This document shows, one piece after another, positions 42,981 to 50,608 of a stretch of DNA of 64,000 nucleotides. The translations under genes were made by a program, and so were the position numbers. The notes beneath the pieces are model-generated. The model had not been told where the DNA came from, did no database searches, and saw nothing but the letters and a program-made list of their open reading frames with translations. Source of the DNA: Piscinibacterium candidicorallinum (GTDB taxonomy: Bacteria > Pseudomonadota > Gammaproteobacteria > Burkholderiales > Burkholderiaceae_C); the NCBI RefSeq assembly GCF_047549485.1, contig NZ_CP180191.1:496001-560000 (forward strand). The letters run 5' to 3'. Numbering within the stretch: the stretch's first letter is position 1; each line of letters opens with the position of its first letter.

Positions 42981-44501
42981 ATGAACCTCAAACGCTTTGT
43001 CGCCAAGTCCAGCCGTGAGGCACTCAATCAGGTTCGACTCGAATTCGGCGATGACGCAGTGATCATCTCGAACAAGAGCGTGCCCGGCGGGGTCGAAGTC
43101 CTCGCCATGCCCTCGGCCGACGTGGATGCCATCAGCCCGCCGCCCTCGGCACCCGCTGCCAAACCTGCGGGCACGCCTGCCGGCCGAGCCGCTGCGCCGC
43201 GCGTACCGGCTGCTGCGAAGCCCGCTGCCGCCGCCGCGCCTGCTGCCGCGAGCCGCAGCAAGGCCATACCGAACAACCTGCCTGCACAAGTCGAAGAGGA
43301 TCTCGCGCAGCTCGAGATGAGCACTCTGTCCTTCCAGGACTATGTACGCCAGCGCTTGATGAACAAGCGCGCCCAGAACCAGGAGCAGCAGATCGCTACG
43401 CCTGCTCAGCCCGCGCGTCCTGCCGCCGTGTCACCTCGGATGGCAGCACCCGCAACCGCTCCGATGGCGGCGCCCGCGGCTGCGGTTGCCCCGCAGGCAG
43501 GGGCGGTCATGCCCAGCTTGAGCATGCCCGGCACCCCCGCATCAGAGCCCATGCTCGCCGGCGAGCTGCGTGCCATGCGCAGCCTGATCCAGGAGCAGCT
43601 CTCCCTCATGACACTGATGGATGGCGCACGGCGCCAGCCCGCGCAAGGCAAGGCGATGCGCCTGCTGGCCGGGGCTGGGTTCTCGCCGATGCTGACGCGC
43701 GAGATTGCCCAGCGCGTGCCGCAGCACGTGGATGAATCCCAGGTGGAGAGCTGGCTGCTTGACCTGCTGGCGCGCAATCTCAAGTGCGATGAAGCGGATC
43801 CGCTGGGTGCGTTCGCCGAAGGTGGCATCTTCGCGCTCGTCGGCCCTACCGGCGTGGGCAAGACCACTACTGCCGCCAAGATCGCGGCGCAGTTCGCAAT
43901 GCGTCATGGTGCCCATGAAGTCGGCCTGATTACCGTGGACACCTATCGCATGGCTGCGCATGAACATCTGCGCGGCTTCGGCCGACTGATCGGCGTGCCC
44001 GTCTATGCCGCTGCCGACGCCACCGCGCTGGCCGATCTGCTGTCCCTGCTGTCGTCCAAGAAGCTGGTGATCGTGGATACGGTCGGTGTCGGTCAGCGTG
44101 ATGAGCGTGTCAAGGACCTGCTGGGCATGCTTGCTCACCCCCGCATGCAGCGTGTGACCGTGCTCAACGCCAGCGCGCAGCCCGAGACCCTGGACGATGT
44201 CGTGCGCGCCTATGGCACCGCGAGCCATCGCGGCGTGATCCTGTCCAAGATCGACGAATCCGTAAAGCTGGGCCCTACGCTGGATGTCTGCCTGCGCCAC
44301 AAGCTCAGCATCGCCGGGCTGACCAACGGCCAGCGCGTGCCGGAAGATTGGCACCCCGCCCACCGTGCCATGCTGGCGCACAAGGCGCTCAAGCATCAGT
44401 CGCAGGGCGCGTTCTCGATGCTCGAAGGCGACATCGGCCTTTCAATGGGCCTGGCCGTGGCTTCCGGTCAGGGTGGACAGGGGGGCTATCTGCATGCATG
44501 A
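42981..44501 (+). CDS. flhF: Flagellar SRP-like GTPase FlhF
   Basis: A 506-residue GTPase related to Ffh/FtsY that sets where, and how many, polar flagella are made. The short conserved N-terminus (MNLKRFVAKSSREALNQVR) is followed by a long Ala/Pro-rich region (about 45-190), an N-domain and the G-domain with P-loop GPTGVGKTTTAAKIA near residue 290. VDTYRMAAHEHLRGFGRLIG, LVIVDTVGVGQRD and ILSKIDESVKLGP complete it. The usual DTAG is DTVG here. The next gene starts inside its last codons. Confidence 0.96.
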   Translation: MNLKRFVAKSSREALNQVRLEFGDDAVIISNKSVPGGVEVLAMPSADVDAISPPPSAPAAKPAGTPAGRAAAPRVPAAAKPAAAAAPAAASRSKAIPNNLPAQVEEDLAQLEMSTLSFQDYVRQRLMNKRAQNQEQQIATPAQPARPAAVSPRMAAPATAPMAAPAAAVAPQAGAVMPSLSMPGTPASEPMLAGELRAMRSLIQEQLSLMTLMDGARRQPAQGKAMRLLAGAGFSPMLTREIAQRVPQHVDESQVESWLLDLLARNLKCDEADPLGAFAEGGIFALVGPTGVGKTTTAAKIAAQFAMRHGAHEVGLITVDTYRMAAHEHLRGFGRLIGVPVYAAADATALADLLSLLSSKKLVIVDTVGVGQRDERVKDLLGMLAHPRMQRVTVLNASAQPETLDDVVRAYGTASHRGVILSKIDESVKLGPTLDVCLRHKLSIAGLTNGQRVPEDWHPAHRAMLAHKALKHQSQGAFSMLEGDIGLSMGLAVASGQGGQGGYLHA

Positions 44502-45198
44502 CATCGGCCGAGGCGGACTGTCCCGCCGGATGGATCAGGCCCTGGGCCTGAAGCAGATGTTCGGCGTGCGCGACACCCTGGTGGTACCTGTACTGGCGCC
44601 CGTCCAGGACGAGGCGGCCGGCGAGGTGCTGGCCCAGCTGATGGCCGACCTGGAGCGCCTGGGCGAGCCCTGCACCCTGCTGGATGCCCGCGGTGCCCGG
44701 CATGTGGATGATCTTGCCCACCAGATCCTGATGACCGCCCGGATGCCCGATCGCGACCTGGGGCAGCGCACGGGTGAATTTGGCTCGCCTTTGTCCGGCT
44801 TATCACTCGTTTTCGCCGTCATGGCCGATGCCAAGATTGCCGACATCCTAGCCCCCGATTCGGACTGCCTCGTGCTCGTGGACACGCACCCTGCCCGACT
44901 GACCCAGACCTACGCCGCTGCCAAGAGGCTCATGCAGGCGCGCCCCGACGTGCGCCAGCAGCTGATCGCCTACGGCGGCAGCCTGAACATGGCTGCGCGC
45001 GGCGGCGCACGTGTGGGTTCGTTGCTGACACAGGTGGCGCCTGCGGGGGGTGCGCTCTCCGGCGGCCGCTCAGCCCTGCTGGGCTGCCACGCGCCACGCG
45101 AGGGTCTGGTTCAGCAGGTGGCCGAACGTCTGCTTGCACTCTCCTTTGCGGTTCTGCCGCAACCTGCAGTCGCCACGCCGTCCGGCGCACTGCACTGA
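44494..45198 (+). CDS. FlhG-position protein without a P-loop
   Basis: A 234-residue protein overlapping flhF by 8 bp, where FlhG/FleN (a MinD-like ATPase) normally stands. The N-terminus reads GRGGLSRRMDQALGLKQMFG and VRDTLVVPVLAP, not the GKGGVGKS deviant Walker A of MinD proteins. Later parts (LVLVDTHPARLTQTYAAAKR, RVGSLLTQV) might recall a MinD-like fold. No ATP site is visible, so it is either a degenerate FlhG or an unrelated protein adapted to this place. The ATG at 44494 is the only sensible start. Confidence 0.6.
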   Translation: MHDIGRGGLSRRMDQALGLKQMFGVRDTLVVPVLAPVQDEAAGEVLAQLMADLERLGEPCTLLDARGARHVDDLAHQILMTARMPDRDLGQRTGEFGSPLSGLSLVFAVMADAKIADILAPDSDCLVLVDTHPARLTQTYAAAKRLMQARPDVRQQLIAYGGSLNMAARGGARVGSLLTQVAPAGGALSGGRSALLGCHAPREGLVQQVAERLLALSFAVLPQPAVATPSGALH

Positions 45199-45212
45199 AC
45201 GAAGGTCCAGCC

Positions 45213-45926
45213 ATGTACACCGCTACCGGACTTCACGACCGCGAGACCCAGCTCAAAAAGTACCAGCCCATGGTGCGGCGCCTGGCACACCAAATGATCG
45301 CCAAGCTCCCGGCCAACGTGGAGCTTGACGACATCGTGCAGGCCGGAATGATCGGCCTCATGGACGCGCTTAGCCGCTACGAGCTGGGCCATGGCACGCA
45401 GTTCGAGACCTACGCCACGCAACGCATCAAGGGCGCCATGCTTGACGAGCTGCGCGCCGGCGACTGGCTGCCGCGCAGCGTGCGCAAGAGTCAGCGCCAG
45501 ATCGAACAGGCGATCCAGAAGGTCGAGCAGCGCACCCACCGCCAGGCGCAGGAAGCCGAGATTGCCAAGGAACTCGGCCTGAGTCTGGACGAGTACCGCG
45601 AGCAGCTCTCCAACGCCCACGGCGCGCAGCTGTTCTATCTGGATGATCTTTCCGGTGATGACGATGCCGAAGGCTTTCTTGACCGTCACGCCGTGGAGAC
45701 TGCAGGCAGCCCGTTGGAAGCGCTGGCCGATGAGCGATTCCGCGGCGCGCTGGCCAGCGCCATCGAGAGCCTGCCTGAGCGCGAAAAGAACGTGATGGGC
45801 ATGTACTACGAGCACGACATGAATCTGCGCGAAATTGCTGCTGTGCTCGGCGTGACCGAGTCGCGCGTCTGCCAGATCCACAGTCAGGCCGTAGCCCGGC
45901 TGCGCACCAAGTTGTCCGCCTGGTAG
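45213..45926 (+). CDS. fliA: Flagellar RNA polymerase sigma factor FliA (sigma-28)
   Basis: A 237-residue sigma factor that directs RNA polymerase to late flagellar genes. Region 2 is clear (KYQPMVRRLAHQMIAKLPAN, LDDIVQAGMIGLMDALSRYE, FETYATQRIKGAMLDELRAG), and region 4 has the helix-turn-helix MNLREIAAVLGVTESRVCQI. FlgM encoded at 55223 would hold it inactive until the hook is finished. It begins 14 bp after the FlhG-position gene. Confidence 0.97.
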   Translation: MYTATGLHDRETQLKKYQPMVRRLAHQMIAKLPANVELDDIVQAGMIGLMDALSRYELGHGTQFETYATQRIKGAMLDELRAGDWLPRSVRKSQRQIEQAIQKVEQRTHRQAQEAEIAKELGLSLDEYREQLSNAHGAQLFYLDDLSGDDDAEGFLDRHAVETAGSPLEALADERFRGALASAIESLPEREKNVMGMYYEHDMNLREIAAVLGVTESRVCQIHSQAVARLRTKLSAW

Positions 45927-45988
45927 ACGGCACCCCGTCTGCCATGTGATCAGGAACCGAACACAATCAGTACATATAAGGAGTCATC

Positions 45989-47350
45989 GTGTCCCTGAGC
46001 TCCAGGCTTCTCATGTTCCGCCGCGAGGCCAAGCCCACGCCCGCTGCACCCGCAGAGCCCGCCCTGCGCAGTGATGAGACCCTCGCCATGAGGGCCATAC
46101 ATGCCTTTGCTTCCAAAGCGGGCGGTCTGGGCAAGGAATCGGCCCAGCTGGCCGGCGCTATCGATGACCTGGCCGCTATGGCTGAACGCCAGGCGGCGGA
46201 CTTCCAGCGCGTCGTTGCGCGCGTGGAATCGATGGTTGCTGCAAATCGCGCCATCACTCAGGCCACGCAAGGCAGCGCAGCCGCGGTTGAGCACGCCCGA
46301 ACCACGGTGGGGAAAGTGGCCGACGGTGTGGGCGGCGTGGTGGACACGCTGCGCGAGGTCGCTGGCGCTGCCCAGAACATCACCCAGATTGCCTTGCAGA
46401 CCCGCCTGGTTGCCTTCAATGCCAGCGTGGAAGCCAAGCGTGCCGGTGAGGCCGGCCGCGGCTTCTCCGTGGTGGCCGATGCCGTCAAGGATCTCGCTGC
46501 CAAGGTCGAGGAATCCAGCAAGCTCATCATGAGCACGGTCACGCAGTTGGACACACGCATCGAGGCGCTGTCTGCCGAGATCCGCGCCGACGCCGGCAAG
46601 CCCAGCGCCTTCCAAAAGGCCCTGCAGAACATCGAGGCCGGTGTCCAGAGCGTCAGCACCGCTGCCGAACAGAATCTTGCCGAGTGCGCGGCTGTGAGCC
46701 GCGACGTCTCGCAGCTCAGCGGCGAGGTGGATCACACCGCACGCTCCTTGCGCGCCGCCAGCACCCGTACCCAGGGCTTCCTGCAACTGTCTGAATCACT
46801 TATCGAGACGACCGCCGAGTGCGGTGTGCAGACCGAAGACACGCCCTACATCAATGCCGCGCGTGACGTGGCCGCCAAGATCACCGCGCAGATGGAAGAG
46901 GCCGTAGCCTCTGGCCGACTGAGCATGGCTCAGCTGTTTGATGACAAGTACCAGCCAGTGGCCGGCAGTAATCCGCAGCAGGTCACCACAGCCTTCACCA
47001 GCTTCACCGACGAGATCCTGCCGCCGCATCAGGAGCCCATGCTGCAGCTGTCCGACAAGGTGGTGTTCTGTGCTGCCGTGGACCGCAACGGCTATCTGCC
47101 CACGCACAATCGCAAGTTCAGCCAGCCCCAGGGCAGCGACCCGGTGTGGAACACGGCCAACTGCCGTAACCGCCGCGTCTTCAACGACCGCACGGGCCTG
47201 GCCGCTGCGCGCAATACCCGCCCCTTCCTGCTGCAGACCTACCGGCGCGACATGGGGGGTGGCAACTTCGTGCTGATGAAGGATCTGTCCGTGCCCATCG
47301 TCATCCAGGGCAAGCACTGGGGCGCGATCCGCCTGGCGTACAAGTTCTGA
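45989..47350 (+). CDS. Soluble chemoreceptor with C-terminal sensor-like domain
   Basis: A 453-residue receptor without any membrane segment. Residues about 30-280 form the helical signalling domain, with the tip altered to IALQTRLVAFNASVEAKRAG and GRGFSVVADAVKDLAAKVEE. Residues about 290-453 form a globular domain (YLPTHNRKFSQPQGSDPVWN, RRVFNDRTGLAAARNTRPFL, GGNFVLMKDLSVPIVIQGKH) which I know only as a C-terminal companion of such receptors; it may sense a cytoplasmic signal. The start is GTG 45989 with AAGGAG 8 bp before. Standing last in the fliA operon, it probably is made with the flagellum. Confidence 0.88.
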   Translation: MSLSSRLLMFRREAKPTPAAPAEPALRSDETLAMRAIHAFASKAGGLGKESAQLAGAIDDLAAMAERQAADFQRVVARVESMVAANRAITQATQGSAAAVEHARTTVGKVADGVGGVVDTLREVAGAAQNITQIALQTRLVAFNASVEAKRAGEAGRGFSVVADAVKDLAAKVEESSKLIMSTVTQLDTRIEALSAEIRADAGKPSAFQKALQNIEAGVQSVSTAAEQNLAECAAVSRDVSQLSGEVDHTARSLRAASTRTQGFLQLSESLIETTAECGVQTEDTPYINAARDVAAKITAQMEEAVASGRLSMAQLFDDKYQPVAGSNPQQVTTAFTSFTDEILPPHQEPMLQLSDKVVFCAAVDRNGYLPTHNRKFSQPQGSDPVWNTANCRNRRVFNDRTGLAAARNTRPFLLQTYRRDMGGGNFVLMKDLSVPIVIQGKHWGAIRLAYKF

Positions 47351-47382
47351 CGCGCGCCGATCTGGCGCGCTCCAAAAAGGCA

Positions 47383-47414
47383 CAAGGCCCGCCGGCTTTC
47401 ACCGGCGGGCCTTG
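47383..47414. terminator. Terminator between the soluble receptor and the small exported protein
   Basis: A 13-bp perfect stem (CAAGGCCCGCCGG and its complement, 47383-47395 and 47402-47414) with a 6-nt loop. On the minus strand it is followed by TGCCTTTTT, so it best serves the leftward small gene; it also closes the rightward receptor operon. Confidence 0.85.
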
Positions 47415-47452
47415 TTGCTTCTGGCCGCAACGAGTTCTTGGACGCTCGCTGC

Positions 47453-47719
47453 TTATGAGTTGCGCTCAGCGGCGGCAGCAAGCTGCGTGGTGGCGCGGGC
47501 GGCAGCCACTTCAGCCTTGCTGGCCGTGACGGTCACGGTGTCGAGGGCGATCACGGGCTGCTCAGCCAGGAGGGCGGAGCGGCTGGCCACCACCGTGACC
47601 GTGTCGAGCTTCACGACATTCGCTTCAGCCTTGGGGGCCGGCACGGCTGCGAAGGCAGCGGCGCAGAAGGCGGCAGAGACGAGAGCGAAGACTTGGGCGC
47701 GGGCGGTGGTGGTGTTCAT
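47453..47719 (-). CDS. Small exported protein with two TonB-box-like motifs, copy 1
   Basis: An 88-residue protein. The first 25 or so residues are a signal peptide (MNTTTARAQVFALVSAAFCA, then AAFAAVPA). The remaining 60 residues contain KLDTVTVVASR (from Asp39) and ALDTVTVTASK (from Asp60). This is the DTxxVTA pattern seen at the start of TonB-dependent outer membrane receptors, but no receptor follows. ATG 47719 has CAAGGAGCCCGATC upstream; an ATG 20 codons earlier lacks a ribosome site. The product differs from copy 2 by one residue (Ala for Thr near position 85). Function unknown; a TonB-interacting or periplasmic role is speculation. Confidence 0.75.
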   Translation of the reverse strand: MNTTTARAQVFALVSAAFCAAAFAAVPAPKAEANVVKLDTVTVVASRSALLAEQPVIALDTVTVTASKAEVAAARATTQLAAAAERNS

Positions 47720-48053
47720 GATCGGGCTCCTTGGGTTCGTTGCGATCGACGTGTTGTGTGTGTCGATGGAGTGCATTCTGGGCAAGGGCATTCGAATGCG
47801 CAGCCGGTGTGCGATGAACTGCACGGCGGGCGACGTGAACTGCAAGAAGCGAGGCCAATGCTGCGGAAGCGACGGGCCACAGCCGGGCCACTGCCGGGCA
47901 GATCCAGCACGGTGCCCCGAAACGTGTCGCACGCGCCAACGTGCGCCCTCCCGAAGTTCGCAGACCTGGCTCCGCGTGACGCGCACTGACTGCGCAGCTC
48001 CGGCGCTGCTTGCCCCAACTGCACAACACAGAGAACCCGACGGAGTGCCTCTT

Positions 48054-48192
48054 CGCTTGTCTGGCGCGGATCTCCAGCCTATTTGCCCTGGAAACCCGCA
48101 TGGATACTGGGCTTTCCATTCCGAATATCAAGGAATGAGACTGGGTGCGCTTCTTCAGGCCAAACCGGCTGGAAAGCCGCGCCAGACAAGCG
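48054..48192. repeat. Palindromic repeat element, copy A
   Basis: The ends CGCTTGTCTGGCGCGG (48054-48069) and its exact complement (48177-48192) enclose further imperfectly complementary inner segments, so about 139 bp can fold into one long hairpin. The inner segment GGAAACCCGCATGGATAC on the left arm matches the right arm of copy B, so this copy is inverted relative to B. It lies 274 bp right of the left 414-bp repeat. Confidence 0.8.
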
Positions 48193-48472
48193 GAGCGCTC
48201 TTTACAGACCCTGTCGGCGAGCGCACTGGCAGGCGCTGGGCGTCTCGCCATCAACGGGCCGAGACCTTGTGCCAGTCACGCCGTCCACATACATAGACCG
48301 CCGCAGATTTCGCGGGCGCGCGAATTTATCGGCTGGGCGCGACTGCGTCCTATAACCCCACTCAAATAAGTAGTTACGGGTTACACCCGCCGTAGAACTC
48401 TGTAGAGACGCGCCACGGGCCGGTTCGCAAGATGCATGTCATGCACACCGCTGTCCGCGCTAATCCATGCTT

Positions 48473-48484
48473 CCCCCCCCCCCC
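48473..48484. repeat. Run of 12 cytosines upstream of the adaptor gene
   Basis: An uninterrupted C12 tract ends 93 bp before the adaptor ATG at 48578. Tracts of this length slip during replication and can change promoter spacing. It is the longest homopolymer in the window. Confidence 0.85.
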
Positions 48485-48577
48485 GCTGGGTGGGTGAGGC
48501 CGTGCGGCGCGTCCGTCGCGGGCGCGCACGCTGCGCCCCAAGCAGGGAGGGGCAACTGTCGGGGCAGGATGGCTTGA

Positions 48578-50059
48578 ATGACTGACAGCCTTTTCCGCCC
48601 TGAAGTGCTTGCCAGCCGCAGCGCCAATCAGCTCGGCGCCATCCGTATTCGCCAGCCCTTTGCCTACCGCGTCTGGGCGCTGATTGCGCTGGCCGTGCTG
48701 GGCTCGATCATCAGCTTCCTCGCCTTCGCCAGCGTCACCCAGCGCGCCACGGTGGCCGGTGTGCTCATGCCCGCCGGCGGCATTGCAAACCTGGCCAGCC
48801 CCCTGGGCGGCACCCTCATCCGCGTCGGTGCGCAAGACGGCCAAACCGTGCAGGCTGGGGACGTGCTCTTTGTGCTCTCCACAGACCGCCAGCAGGTGGT
48901 GGCCGCTGGCGCAACTGCGGGCACCCTCGGCACCCAGGCCGCCATTGCCGCCCAGCTCGCCACGCGCCAACTCCTCGCTGAGCAGGATCTCCGCCGCGCG
49001 GAGGAGCGCTTTGAAGCACGTGAGCGCAGCATCGCCGAGCGCTTGGCCGTGCTTGAGCGTGAGCTCATTGCCGTGGAGCGTGAGCGCGAGCTGGCGGCCA
49101 GCCGCCTGCAATTGGCCGAAAGCCAAGCCGGGCGCATCAATGAACTGGCCCGTGCGGGCTTTGTAAGCGCCGGCCAGCAAGCCAGCCAGCAAGACGAGCT
49201 ACTGGCCGCGCGCCAGCCGGCCCAGGCGCTTGAACGCAGCCGCATTGCCATCGAGCGCGAGCGTGCCAGCCTGCGTGGTCAGCTGCGCGACGCACAGAAC
49301 GCCCGAGAAACCGAGCTGGCCGAGGCCCGCAAGGCCCGCGCCCTGCTCGCCCAGGAAAGCACCGAGAACGCTGCCCGCGCCACGCATGTGGTGACTGCCC
49401 CGTACGCCGGCACCCTCACGGGCAGTGCGGTCATGGTGGGCCAAGTGGTCACGCCGGGGCAGGTGCTGGCGCTGCTGGTGCCGCACAATCCCACAGTCGA
49501 GGTGGAGGGCGAAGCCGACCCCGCCCGCGCGGCCGGGTCAGTCCCTTCCCTGCAGGCCCTGGAGGCGCAGGGCGAGGTGATCGCCGAGCGCGTGAGGTAT
49601 GCACCCAATGGCAGCCCGCCCGCACGCGGCCCGCCTAGCGCCGACGCTCACGGTGCACCGCCAAACCCGTCCACCCTCCAAGCCCACTTCTACATCCCGA
49701 CCCGCGCCGCCGGCTTCGTGGCCCCCGGCCAGACCGTACGCCTGCGCTACGCAGCATTCCCGTACCAGAAGTTCGGCCAGCACCAGGGCACCGTGCTCGC
49801 TATCGACCGCGCGCCCACCGCCCCCAGCCAACTCCCCCCGGCCATCAGCGCCGCCCTAGCCAGCACCTCAACTGGCGCCACGCCCGAAGCGCGCTACCGC
49901 GTGACCGTGGCCCTCACCGAACAATACATCCTCGCCTATGGCCAACCCCTACCCCTCAAACCGGGCATGGTTGTGGAGGCTGACATCGTGCAGCGCGAGA
50001 GCAAGATCTACGAACAAATACTGGACCCGCTGCGGGGGTTTGCGCAGCGCGGGATTTAG
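48578..50059 (+). CDS. HlyD/CvaA-family membrane fusion protein of a peptide exporter
   Basis: A 493-residue periplasmic adaptor that joins an ABC exporter to an outer membrane channel. One membrane helix at about residues 33-52 (VWALIALAVLGSIISFLAFA) is followed by a lipoyl-like half domain (GTLIRVGAQDGQTVQAGDVL), a long coiled coil (about 110-265, rich in Ala, Glu, Arg, Gln) and the second half (HVVTAPYAGTLTGSAVMVGQ). A beta-barrel part ends RYRVTVALTEQYILAYGQPL. A Pro/Gly-rich insertion at about 340-367 is unusual. The exporter is encoded at 51571; no TolC-like gene is in the window. The ribosome site is modest (AGGATGGCTTGA). Confidence 0.88.
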   Translation: MTDSLFRPEVLASRSANQLGAIRIRQPFAYRVWALIALAVLGSIISFLAFASVTQRATVAGVLMPAGGIANLASPLGGTLIRVGAQDGQTVQAGDVLFVLSTDRQQVVAAGATAGTLGTQAAIAAQLATRQLLAEQDLRRAEERFEARERSIAERLAVLERELIAVERERELAASRLQLAESQAGRINELARAGFVSAGQQASQQDELLAARQPAQALERSRIAIERERASLRGQLRDAQNARETELAEARKARALLAQESTENAARATHVVTAPYAGTLTGSAVMVGQVVTPGQVLALLVPHNPTVEVEGEADPARAAGSVPSLQALEAQGEVIAERVRYAPNGSPPARGPPSADAHGAPPNPSTLQAHFYIPTRAAGFVAPGQTVRLRYAAFPYQKFGQHQGTVLAIDRAPTAPSQLPPAISAALASTSTGATPEARYRVTVALTEQYILAYGQPLPLKPGMVVEADIVQRESKIYEQILDPLRGFAQRGI

Positions 50060-50141
50060 TGAAGGAATCTGCTGTCGACGCAGAAAACTGCCGTTCTTTA
50101 GCCCTGATCAACCTAGGGAAGGCATCAATTAGGAGAGTGTG

Positions 50142-50483
50142 ATGTTTGGATTGAACAAAAGTGAGATCGATCTTGTTTCGGGAGGATATTCTCTACAAGA
50201 GCAGGGCAGTGCCAGAACGCAGCACGGCGTTGTAGGGCAAACTCGATTCCCGTCGAGCTGCGGTACAAACCAGCTCTGTAGATCTCTGCACGCTGTCTGC
50301 CAAGGACTGCCGAACGAGGCGACGGTGAGTGTCACGCAGAACGTAGGGACGACGGTAGGCGTTAATAGCACTAACGCTACGACCGGAACGCAAGCCACTG
50401 GGACAACTACATGTGGCGCACTGCGTGGTATTCCTTCAACGCCATCTACAACTGGCACTCCGGGATCTCCAGGTAAGCCATAG
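50142..50483 (+). CDS. Double-glycine leader peptide precursor (microcin/bacteriocin-like)
   Basis: A 113-residue precursor. The first 15 residues, MFGLNKSEIDLVSGG, fit the leader cleaved by C39 peptidases (L-x3-E-L/I-x2-V-S-G-G). The predicted mature part of 98 residues starts YSLQEQG. It has four cysteines (40, 46, 53 and 91 of the precursor; SSCGTNQLCRSLHAVCQG) and a Thr/Ser/Gly/Asn-rich C-terminal third. AGGAGAGTGTG gives a good ribosome site. The next C39 exporter and the HlyD adaptor form its likely export route. No known microcin or bacteriocin family is recognised, so antibacterial activity is inferred from the leader and neighbours only. Confidence 0.82.
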   Translation: MFGLNKSEIDLVSGGYSLQEQGSARTQHGVVGQTRFPSSCGTNQLCRSLHAVCQGLPNEATVSVTQNVGTTVGVNSTNATTGTQATGTTTCGALRGIPSTPSTTGTPGSPGKP

Positions 50484-50505
50484 AGCGAGGGGTTAAATCG
50501 CGTTG

Positions 50506-50543
50506 AGCCAAAGGGTTGGTTTTTTTTAATCCTTTGGCTTTTT
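50506..50543 (+). terminator. Terminator after the peptide precursor gene
   Basis: AGCCAAAGG (50506-50514) and CCTTTGGCT (50531-50539) pair, followed by TTTTTC. The loop contains a further run of eight T. It would end most precursor transcripts before the next gene and so raise peptide over downstream expression. Confidence 0.85.
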
Positions 50544-50608
50544 CAATTAGACTGTATTTATAGGACGATGCCTTCGTTGGACATGTTGATTGCGCCGAGT
50601 CTTTTGGT

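Larger units (their letters stand above)
47367..47780. repeat. 414-bp direct repeat, left copy
   Basis: This stretch recurs at 53775-54188 with the same length and about a dozen base differences counted by eye. It comprises a terminator hairpin, the gene of an 88-residue exported protein and its leader, ending at GTGCATTCTG. Weaker similarity continues about 85 bp to the right in both copies. The two copies bracket the peptide-export module. Confidence 0.93.
47781..48577. other. Long non-coding stretch before the adaptor gene
   Basis: 797 bp in which I support no gene. It holds degenerate continuation of the 414-bp repeat (to about 47865), a palindromic repeat (48054-48192) and a run of 12 C (48473-48484). 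TATAAC at 48352-48357 might be part of a sigma-70 promoter for the adaptor gene, but no good -35 stands at the right distance. Confidence 0.6.
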
